Below are positions 32,891-39,595 of a stretch of 39,595 bases of DNA, piece by piece. The notes under the pieces were generated by a model. It did not search any database. It saw only the letters and a list, made by a program, of their open reading frames with translations, and was not told where the DNA came from. Position numbers and translations under genes: made by a program. Position 1 is the first letter of the stretch, and each line of letters starts with the position of its first letter. The DNA comes from an uncultured Erysipelotrichaceae bacterium (GTDB taxonomy: Bacteria; Bacillota_I; Bacilli_A; Erysipelotrichales; Erysipelotrichaceae), in contig CASFOT010000040.1 in NCBI GenBank assembly GCA_949296305.1, forward strand, positions 1 through 39,595, given 5' to 3'.

Positions 32891-35527
32891 TCAAATGGAA
32901 AGAGTTTCAGTCAGCATATTTTCAACAACAGAAAGCGCTTCATCCAATTTCTGAAGATCTTTTCCACCTGCTTGCGCCAGATCCGGCTTGCCGCCGCCAT
33001 TTCCGCCACAGATCACTGCTGCTTGTTTTACCAAATCACCACAACGTACTCCATTAGCAACTGCGCCTTTGCCAGCGCCTGCAACAAATACGAGTTTATC
33101 TCCATTAACACATGCAAAGAATACAACGCTGTTTTCCTTTTGAGCCTTGATATTTGATGCGATATCTTTCAATGCTTTGGCATCCATCTGATCAAATCGT
33201 TCGATGAGAACCTCTCCTTTGCCGCAAGGTTTCAGTTGGTTGACCAGATCATTCGCTTTCAACGCAAAGATCTGCTCATTCAGCTGTGCACATCGTTTAT
33301 TTGCCGAAGCAAGTTCCGTTGATAATTGAACGACTTTTTGTTCTACATTTGAAATACCATTCATTTTCAAAGCATGCGCAATATGGAGCAATGTCTTCTG
33401 ATTCTCTGCAAATTCCTGATAAGCAGCATATCCTGTTTTTGCCGTGATACGGCGAACACCAGAGCCGATGCTTTCTTCCGATACGATCTTGCAAAGACCA
33501 ATCTGATTCGTGTTATCTACGTGACAGCCACCGCAGAATTCACAAGAAACTTCACCCATTGTAACAACACGGACGATATCGCCGTATTTTTCATCAAACA
33601 GTGCAGTTGCATTGCGTTTTTTTGCTTCTTCGATCGGCAGTTCTTCCTTCGTTACGGGGTAACATCCAGTGATATACTGATTAACCAGTGCTTCGATCTC
33701 CATAAGCTGCTCTTCACTGATTTTTTCGAAATGAGTAAAATCAAATCGCAGATAATCAGGGCAATTATAAGAACCTGCCTGTGCGATATGTGTACCGATG
33801 ACTTGTTTCAAAGCGCTTTGCAGAAGATGCGTACAAGAATGATTTGCTGTTGTTTGGTTTCGTTTTTTAATATCAACTGCTAAAGAAACGCTATCCCCTA
33901 CACGCAAAGTTCCTTTTTCCATCACTACATGATGCAGCGGCTGTCCATGTGGTGCTTTATGAACTTCATTGACTGATGCGGTCGTATTTTCATTTTGGAT
34001 CGTTCCGCAATCTCCGATCTGACCACCGCTTTCTGCATAAAAACAAGTCGTATCAAAGATAACGCTGCCTTCTCCATCAATTTCATCTACATGAACACCA
34101 TCTTTGAACAAAGCAATGACTTTTCCAGTACAGCTCAATCGATCATAACCGACAAATGTACTCTTTTCAGTAAAATTCATCAGATCTGCTGCTTGTGAAC
34201 TCATTGAATTTACATCTCCGCGTGCAGCACGAGCTCGTTCTTTTTGTAAACGCATTTCCTCATTAAATTCATCATGGTCTACTTTTAAACCATTTTCTTC
34301 AGCGATTTCTGCAGTCAACTCATAAGGAAATCCATATGTATCATATAAACGGAAGACAACCTTTCCGCTCAGCGTTCCATTTTCTGCTTTCTGCATCTCT
34401 TCATTCAATAAACGTTCGCCGTTTGCCAATGTTTTATGGAACGTTTCCTCTTCAATGCGCACTAAATTTTCGTTGTATGCAACTTTTTCTAAAAGATATG
34501 GATAGAAATCTTTCATCTCATCTGCAACGACCTGAACGAGCTGATACATAAATGGTTTGTCGATTCCAAGCTTGATTCCATAACGCACGGCACGGCGCAA
34601 TACTCTGCGCAAAACATAACCCCTGCCATTGTTTGAAAAGTTCGCTCCATCGCTCAATGCGAAAGTAACTGTACGAATATGATCAGCAATTACCCGGTAT
34701 GCCATCTTATATTCGCCTTCATACGGATACTTCGCTAATTTTTCAGTAGCATGGATGATCGGTAAAAACAGATCTGTATCAAAATTTGTTTCTCCGCCTT
34801 GGATCAAAGACACCAATCGTTCTAACCCCATACCAGTATCAATATTTTTCTGAGGCAGTTCTTTATATTCTTTACGTGAAATGGCTGGATTACAGTCATA
34901 TTGTGAGAAGACGACATTCCAAACTTCGATATATCGATCATTTTCCAATTCCTCAAAGAATAGACGTTCTCCTAATCCCTGAGGATCATATGCTTCGCCT
35001 CGATCATAGAAAATCTCAGAATCTGGACCGCCAGGTCCTTCACCAATCTCCCAAAAATTGTCGCTTGTACGAAGGATATGCGATGGATCTACCCCACATT
35101 CTTGCGTCCATACGCGATAAGCCTCATCATCATCTGTATAAACAGAGATATATAGTTTTTCTTTCGGAAATCCGATCCATTTGGGATCTGTTAAAAATTC
35201 CCATGCAAAATGGATAGCTTCTGTCTTAAAGTAATCGCCAATGGAAAAATTCCCCAGCATTTCGAAAAAAGTATGGTGACGAGCAGTCTTTCCAACATTT
35301 TCGATGTCATTCGTTCGAATTGATTTTTGTGCATTTGCTATTCGATTACATTTAGGCTTTTCAGTTCCATCAAAATATTTTTTCAAAGCTGCTACACCTG
35401 CATTAATCCATAATAACGTTGGATCATTATGCGGAACCAAAGAAGCGCCTGGTTCGATCATATGACCTTGTTGTGCAAAATAATCAAGAAACATTTGTCG
35501 AACTTGATTTCCAGTTAATTGTTTCAT
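32891..35527 (-). CDS. alaS: Alanyl-tRNA synthetase
   Basis: An 878-aa class II synthetase of normal length. The N-terminal catalytic core has MFLDYFAQQGH, DPTLLWINAGVAALK and GMGLERLVSLIQGG. The editing domain has ATANHSCTHLL-type HxxxH (NHSCTHLLQSAL) and the CEFCGGCHV metal site. The C-terminal oligomerisation domain is also present. It charges tRNA-Ala and clears mischarged Ser and Gly. The start at 35527 is seven bases after AGGAGG; an adjacent ATG at 35530 is possible. Controlled by the T-box leader upstream. Confidence 0.97.
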   Translation of the reverse strand: MKQLTGNQVRQMFLDYFAQQGHMIEPGASLVPHNDPTLLWINAGVAALKKYFDGTEKPKCNRIANAQKSIRTNDIENVGKTARHHTFFEMLGNFSIGDYFKTEAIHFAWEFLTDPKWIGFPKEKLYISVYTDDDEAYRVWTQECGVDPSHILRTSDNFWEIGEGPGGPDSEIFYDRGEAYDPQGLGERLFFEELENDRYIEVWNVVFSQYDCNPAISRKEYKELPQKNIDTGMGLERLVSLIQGGETNFDTDLFLPIIHATEKLAKYPYEGEYKMAYRVIADHIRTVTFALSDGANFSNNGRGYVLRRVLRRAVRYGIKLGIDKPFMYQLVQVVADEMKDFYPYLLEKVAYNENLVRIEEETFHKTLANGERLLNEEMQKAENGTLSGKVVFRLYDTYGFPYELTAEIAEENGLKVDHDEFNEEMRLQKERARAARGDVNSMSSQAADLMNFTEKSTFVGYDRLSCTGKVIALFKDGVHVDEIDGEGSVIFDTTCFYAESGGQIGDCGTIQNENTTASVNEVHKAPHGQPLHHVVMEKGTLRVGDSVSLAVDIKKRNQTTANHSCTHLLQSALKQVIGTHIAQAGSYNCPDYLRFDFTHFEKISEEQLMEIEALVNQYITGCYPVTKEELPIEEAKKRNATALFDEKYGDIVRVVTMGEVSCEFCGGCHVDNTNQIGLCKIVSEESIGSGVRRITAKTGYAAYQEFAENQKTLLHIAHALKMNGISNVEQKVVQLSTELASANKRCAQLNEQIFALKANDLVNQLKPCGKGEVLIERFDQMDAKALKDIASNIKAQKENSVVFFACVNGDKLVFVAGAGKGAVANGVRCGDLVKQAAVICGGNGGGKPDLAQAGGKDLQKLDEALSVVENMLTETLSI

Positions 35528-35546
35528 CATTTTTCCTCCTAACAAT

Positions 35547-35756
35547 AAAAAAACGTCCCCTGCTCCAGGAACGTAATTGATACGCGGTACCATCCTAGTT
35601 CATCGATTGATGCCCTCAATGTCGTTATTTCGCTGACCAGCGTTTGACTCCAAAGTAGCTGTTCCCAATGATCATCAGAAAGCTTTCACCAACCGCTTCT
35701 TCTCTATGCTGCCTGAACAAAGGTACTTTTCTTTTTCATCGCCAAGTTATTGAACA
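35547..35756 (-). promoter_or_regulatory. T-box leader of alaS (specifier GCU)
   Basis: T-box core AGGATGGTACCGCG at 35596-35583; terminator ACGTTCC-TGGAGCAG-GGGACGT followed by seven U (35574-35547); stem I apical GGTTGGTG. The specifier GCT (Ala) is at 35659-35657 in CAGCTACTTTGGAG, matching the downstream gene. Senses uncharged tRNA-Ala. Confidence 0.95.
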
Positions 35757-35762
35757 CTGATA

Positions 35763-35791
35763 ATATTATCACATGTGTCTGAAAGAAGCAA
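35763..35791 (-). promoter_or_regulatory. Promoter of the alaS operon
   Basis: TTGCTT (35791-35786), 17-bp spacer, TAATAT (35768-35763), start near 35756. Confidence 0.75.
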
Positions 35792-35815
35792 ATGGTTCAT
35801 GCTTTTTTCAATGAA

Positions 35816-35838
35816 AAAGAGCACTGAATCAGTGCTCC
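35816..35838 (-). terminator. Terminator overlapping the small membrane protein gene
   Basis: GAGCACTG-ATT-CAGTGCTC then TTTTTC. The upstream arm encodes the last residues (Glu-His) and the stop codon of the preceding gene. Confidence 0.88.
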
Positions 35839-36002
35839 ATGCAATCACATACCTTTCGATATGCACGTTGTGCCTTGCGTGACATCCGTTTTTGATTTTT
35901 ATGCATGACATGTGCCATTTCTTCTAGCTCTTCTTCATTTGTGTAGCCAAGATAAGCACCCATCACCAAACCGACGCCTAAGGCAATGATACATTTATTC
36001 AT
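35829..36002 (-). CDS. Small single-span membrane protein (YtxH-like size)
   Basis: A 57-aa protein: one N-terminal span (CIIALGVGLVMGAYLGY, Gly-rich), then a basic cytoplasmic helix (MHKNQKRMSRKAQRAYRKV) and a CDCMEH tail with two cysteines. The start at 36002 has AAGGAGTTGATAAG upstream; the longer frame has none. Downstream of recD2 by 54 bp. Function unknown. Confidence 0.72.
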   Translation of the reverse strand: MNKCIIALGVGLVMGAYLGYTNEEELEEMAHVMHKNQKRMSRKAQRAYRKVCDCMEH

Positions 36003-36056
36003 TCTTATCAACTCCTTACTGTTAGTATGCAAGTTTTCGATAAAAATATACACGAA

Positions 36057-38258
36057 TCAAAATACGGGCGGCTTAGTTAGGATGATCGGAGGAAATTGTG
36101 GCGTTTCATCGAAAAAACGATCTAGCTGCTCTGTTAATGAAGTATATCGTTTTCCATGCTCTTTTTTTCCTAGTGCTTTTTCAAATAAAGAACGATCGCC
36201 GATCAACACCAAACTGCTTTTTGCTCGTGTTACTGCCGTATACAGCAAACGTCGATTTAACATAAAATGATAATCACTAACAATCGGCAAGAGAACGATC
36301 GGATATTCATTCCCTTGTGACTTATGAATAGAGATGCAATAGGCATGTGTTAAATAATATAAAGTCTCATTTTCATATTCGACGATTTGGTCATCAAAAG
36401 CTACTACGATGACAGGTCCTTGTAATCCATCTTCAATTTCTATGATTTCTCCTATATCGCCATTGTATACTGCATCTTCTCGCATATTACGTAATTGCAA
36501 AACTTTATCTCCCTCACGAAATATCTTTCCAGCAATACTTTTTTCTTTCTTAAAAGCATCCGCTGGATTCAATAATTCCTGAAGATCCTTGTTAAGAAGA
36601 TCGATACCGAAAGCACCCTGATATTTTGGTGCCAACACTTGCACATCTTTAGCCTCATACCCTTTATCTAACGCATTTTTCACAATATCGATGATACCCT
36701 TTCGCAGCTGTGCCGGCATGCAATCGATAAAAGAAACATCTCCATCAAAAACAAGCGGTTCTTCCTCACGGATTTGCGCTGCTAAAGCAGCGATGCCGCT
36801 TCCATCTGCTTGACGGTAAATGTGTTGCAATGAATACAATGGAAAACGTTTTGATTGGATCAGATCATATAACACACGGCCGCTAGAAACACTCGGTAAC
36901 TGATCATAATCCCCAATGATGAGCAATTTTGTATTTGCTGGTATCGCTTTTAACAGTTGAGCGAAAAGACGGTTGTCTACCATTGAAAATTCATCTACTA
37001 TGACCGCATCACAACGCAAAGGATCTTTTTCATCAACAAGAAACGTATTTGTTTCCAGGTCCCATTTCAATAAGGAATGAATCGTAGAAGCTGGATATGA
37101 GCTTAACTCGCTCAAGCGCTTGCTGGCTCTGCCGGTCGGTGCTGCTAAAATAATTTCTGCGTTTGGATATAGACGCTGATAAAGTGTCAACACACCACGA
37201 ATCGTCGTTGTTTTTCCAGTACCAGGTCCACCATTCAAAATCAAAAAGGAATGCTTGAAAAAGCCGATCATCGCTTCGATCTGCCGCTCATCATAACGAA
37301 TATGAAACTCTTCTTCCATAGCTTTGATCAAAGAAAGCAGCATCTCTTCATCTGGAGATTCTTGTTCTTCGCATAACTGTTTTAATTTTCTTGCAATTGT
37401 TATTTCCGCATCAAATTCTTTATGTTCGTATAGTTTCTCATTCCACTCCACAACATGACCTTGAACACATAGTTCTCGTAAAACCTCTTCGACATTCATC
37501 TGATCAAGAAAACGACGATCTGCCGTTTCCAAAAAGGAATCTTTTGGAAAGTAGGTAGAACCATGCTGAAAACAAAGTTGTTTTAAAAAATACAATAAAT
37601 TTGCTTGATCATGACGCTCTTGCAAATCATCAATTGCAAAGCTTTGTGCAAATTTCTCACAGCTTCGTAATGAAAAACCTTCAATTTCAAAAAACGGCCG
37701 ATATGGATCTTGCTTAAGCACATCTATAAAATCATCACCGTAAACATCTTCTAAACGTGCGATTTGTTTATTGCTGAAACCATTCGCCGTTAAACGAACA
37801 TAATCATCGTCAAAAAGGGATGCATTACGCAATCCTTGTAAAATAATTTGTTTTTTCTTCTCATTGATTCCCTCCACTTGATCTAAAACATTTGCATTTT
37901 TACGAATATCTTCGATCAAATGATTGCCTAATGATTCAACTAAACGTTTTGCCGTTGATTTTCCTATTCCAGGAAAATATGAACTACTGATAAAACGAAT
38001 CAATAGATCGGTATCATCTGATAAGATTCGTTCATATGAACAAATCTGAAATTGCAATCCATATTTTGGATGTTCAACAAAGCTGCCTTGTAAACGATAA
38101 AGTGCTCCGCGTTCCAATTGTTTTAAATACCCTACGCCGATAAAGTGTCCATGTGTGTCATCATTGCATTCGAATCGTGCAACTACGTAATGATTATTCG
38201 GATTTTCAAATAAAATAAATACACACTTGGCTTTATATTCAATTTGCTGTTCAGCCAT
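36057..38258 (-). CDS. recD2: RecD2 SF1B DNA helicase
   Basis: A 733-aa 5'-3' helicase of the RecD-like family found without RecBC. An N-terminal OB-like and helix-hairpin-helix region (FPGIGKSTAKRLVESLG, VEGINEKKKQ) distinguishes RecD2. Helicase motifs: I LNGGPGTGKTTTIRG, Ia APTGRASKRL, II VDEFSMVD, III IGDYDQLPSVSSG, V/VI AYCISIHKSQGNEYP and LYTAVTRAKSSL. It acts in replication-fork maintenance and repair. Two bases separate it from mnmA; yrrC lies near mnmA and alaS in Bacillus too. Confidence 0.95.
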   Translation of the reverse strand: MAEQQIEYKAKCVFILFENPNNHYVVARFECNDDTHGHFIGVGYLKQLERGALYRLQGSFVEHPKYGLQFQICSYERILSDDTDLLIRFISSSYFPGIGKSTAKRLVESLGNHLIEDIRKNANVLDQVEGINEKKKQIILQGLRNASLFDDDYVRLTANGFSNKQIARLEDVYGDDFIDVLKQDPYRPFFEIEGFSLRSCEKFAQSFAIDDLQERHDQANLLYFLKQLCFQHGSTYFPKDSFLETADRRFLDQMNVEEVLRELCVQGHVVEWNEKLYEHKEFDAEITIARKLKQLCEEQESPDEEMLLSLIKAMEEEFHIRYDERQIEAMIGFFKHSFLILNGGPGTGKTTTIRGVLTLYQRLYPNAEIILAAPTGRASKRLSELSSYPASTIHSLLKWDLETNTFLVDEKDPLRCDAVIVDEFSMVDNRLFAQLLKAIPANTKLLIIGDYDQLPSVSSGRVLYDLIQSKRFPLYSLQHIYRQADGSGIAALAAQIREEEPLVFDGDVSFIDCMPAQLRKGIIDIVKNALDKGYEAKDVQVLAPKYQGAFGIDLLNKDLQELLNPADAFKKEKSIAGKIFREGDKVLQLRNMREDAVYNGDIGEIIEIEDGLQGPVIVVAFDDQIVEYENETLYYLTHAYCISIHKSQGNEYPIVLLPIVSDYHFMLNRRLLYTAVTRAKSSLVLIGDRSLFEKALGKKEHGKRYTSLTEQLDRFFDETPQFPPIILTKPPVF

Positions 38259-38260
38259 AT

Positions 38261-39442
38261 TTATGAATCCTTCTTGACAGATGAATTCAACGTATAGGTC
38301 TGTGCAGTTCTTAGAATTTTTTCATTCATGTCTTCCCCCTGAATAAAGGTATTTTCAATGACACCGCCGCCCAAACATTCTTCTCCTTGATAGAATACGG
38401 CTTCCTGCCCACAAGTAACTGCAGACACTTTCTGCGGATATTTCACGTAGGCTGTCGTTTCATCGATGAAATGAAGAATGACTGGATGGTCCTGCTGACG
38501 ATAACGAAATTTTGCGGTGCATTCGTAATCTCCCTGCGGTTTTACATTTGGAAACCAATTGATCCCGCCTACCAAACAACTATCTGTCATTAACCAATCA
38601 TTTTCATTTTTATTACAAACATATAGTTTATTCTTTAAAACATCCTTCCCAACAACAAACCAAGGTCCCATATTTCCACCAATGCCAAGACCTTTACGCT
38701 GACCGATCGTATAGTAAAGCACACCAACATGTTCGCCGACGATTTCACCAGTATGGATATCCACAATATCGCCTTCTTTGCTAGGAAGATAATTCTGCAG
38801 GAATTGACGAAAATTTCGTTCACCAATAAAACAGATCCCGGTCGAATCTTTTTTTGAAGATACTGAATCTAATTGCAAATCACGTGCAATCGCACGGACT
38901 TCATTCTTTTCTAAATTGCCAATTGGAAATAATGTATGTGCTAATGCTTCTTTTGGCATCTGACATAAGAAATAGGTCTGATCCTTATTTCTATCTTTTC
39001 CACGCAATAAATGAGCATAACCGTCACAATCCTCCATTTGAGCATAGTGACCAGTAGCCACCGTATCAAAGCCTTGTTTCTTCGCATAGTCAAAAAAAGC
39101 TTTAAACTTTATGTGCTTATTACATAGGATATCTGGATTCGGTGTCCGGCCACGTTGGTATTCAGATAAAAAAACAGAAAAAACATCATCCCAATATTCT
39201 TTCACAAAGTCGACACGCAATAAAGGTAAACCTAATTTATCAGCAACTTTCATTGCGTCTGCATAATCTTGTTCTTGAGGACAAACATCATCTTGAATGG
39301 TTGGATTTCCTAAAATATCATTATTGGCAAATGAATCCCAATTCCGCATAAACGCACATGTTACATCATATCCCTGTTCTTTCAAGCAATAAGCTGCAAC
39401 GGCAGAGTCCACTCCGCCCGATAATCCTAATAATACCTTCAT
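38261..39442 (-). CDS. mnmA: tRNA-specific 2-thiouridylase MnmA
   Basis: A 393-aa enzyme that puts sulfur on wobble U34 of tRNA Glu, Gln and Lys. The PP-loop is LLGLSGGVDSAVAAYCL. The two active-site cysteines are in PNPDILCNKHIKF and STGICFIGERNF, and the HYAQMED and GLGIGG segments are standard. It is some 20 residues longer than usual at the C-terminus (EDMNEKILRTAQTY onward). Shine-Dalgarno GGAAAGGGTG precedes the ATG. First gene after the rRNA operon. Confidence 0.96.
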   Translation of the reverse strand: MKVLLGLSGGVDSAVAAYCLKEQGYDVTCAFMRNWDSFANNDILGNPTIQDDVCPQEQDYADAMKVADKLGLPLLRVDFVKEYWDDVFSVFLSEYQRGRTPNPDILCNKHIKFKAFFDYAKKQGFDTVATGHYAQMEDCDGYAHLLRGKDRNKDQTYFLCQMPKEALAHTLFPIGNLEKNEVRAIARDLQLDSVSSKKDSTGICFIGERNFRQFLQNYLPSKEGDIVDIHTGEIVGEHVGVLYYTIGQRKGLGIGGNMGPWFVVGKDVLKNKLYVCNKNENDWLMTDSCLVGGINWFPNVKPQGDYECTAKFRYRQQDHPVILHFIDETTAYVKYPQKVSAVTCGQEAVFYQGEECLGGGVIENTFIQGEDMNEKILRTAQTYTLNSSVKKDS

Positions 39443-39470
39443 TCAAAACACCCTTTCCATCGTAAGACCC

Positions 39471-39476
39471 ATTATA
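39471..39476 (-). promoter_or_regulatory. Extended -10 promoter of mnmA
   Basis: TGTATAAT about 30 nt upstream of the ATG, just after the rRNA terminator; no clear -35 because the T-tract occupies that place. Confidence 0.55.
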
Positions 39477-39486
39477 CACGAAAACC

Positions 39487-39513
39487 AAAAAAAAAGCGAT
39501 CACAAATGATCGC
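39487..39513 (-). terminator. rRNA operon terminator
   Basis: GCGATCA-TTTG-TGATCGC (39513-39496), perfect 7-bp stem, then nine T on minus, right after the 5S 3' end. Confidence 0.92.
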
Positions 39514-39520
39514 GAAAGAG

Positions 39521-39595
39521 ACCGGCAACGTGCTATCTTCGCAGGGGCGAGCCCAACTATTGTCGCCGCTGGAGTGCTTAACTTCTGTGTTCGGT
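39521..39595 (-). rRNA. rrf: 5S ribosomal RNA, 3' part (cut by window edge)
   Basis: Read on minus, ACCGAACACAGAAGTTAAGC is the conserved 5S loop C region, and CACGTTGCCGGT closes helix I at the 3' end. About 75 of ~117 nt are present; the 5' portion and the 23S and 16S genes would lie to the right. Confidence 0.93.

Overview
The window looks like a chromosomal segment of a low-GC, endospore-forming Firmicute, most like the Erysipelotrichales (an inference from gene content and style, not a database match). Almost every gene lies on the minus strand. Only the HD-domain gene near the left end and rpsT lie on plus. The right edge cuts a 5S rRNA gene, also on minus. No prophage, CRISPR array or large accessory island is visible. 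The one clear mobile element is the 5' part of a group II intron at the left edge.

Layout, left to right. (1) 1-460: 5' part of a group IIC-type intron, inserted 8 nt after the terminator stem of a ~190-nt RNA gene (461-653) that I read as 6S RNA. (2) 772-1365: an HD-domain hydrolase on plus, then about 500 bp without a supported gene. (3) 2008-5820: hisS-aspS-flavodoxin operon behind a T-box leader. (4) 5830-8205: zinc-ribbon membrane protein, VanY-type carboxypeptidase, YebC regulator. (5) 8318-14701: pepV-trmB-thioredoxin-(unknown acidic protein)-murC-ytxG-like-(coiled coil)-ccpA, matching the Bacillus ytjP...ccpA region. (6) 14823-17395: pnp and rpsO. (7) 17513-25397: gpr-spoIIP-yqxA-fmt, then lepA, an unknown 280-aa protein, a degenerate Spo0A-like protein and hemW. 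(8) 25507-29419: rpsT, then comEA-comEC-holA. (9) 29557-35820: T-box-alaS-ireB-ruvX-DUF1292-mltG, then greA and a HAD phosphatase. (10) 35829-39595: small membrane protein, recD2, mnmA, 5S rRNA.

Much of the gene order follows Bacillus subtilis (hisS-aspS-6S; murC...ccpA; comEA-comEC-holA-rpsT-gpr-spoIIP-yqxA-lepA-hemW; alaS-yrzL-yrrK-yrzB-yrrL), so departures stand out. These are: fmt between yqxA and lepA; two unusual genes between lepA and hemW, one a Spo0A homologue whose receiver has lost the acidic pocket, phospho-acceptor Asp and Lys; an acidic protein with repeated S-P-[IM]-[FY]-G motifs where Bacillus has sftA; and the intron beside 6S RNA.

Two T-box leaders with nearly identical specifier surroundings can be aligned to each other. 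The alaS leader reads GCU (Ala). In the same register the hisS-aspS leader reads GAC (Asp), with CAC (His) overlapping it, so one leader might sense one or both of the tRNAs its operon charges.
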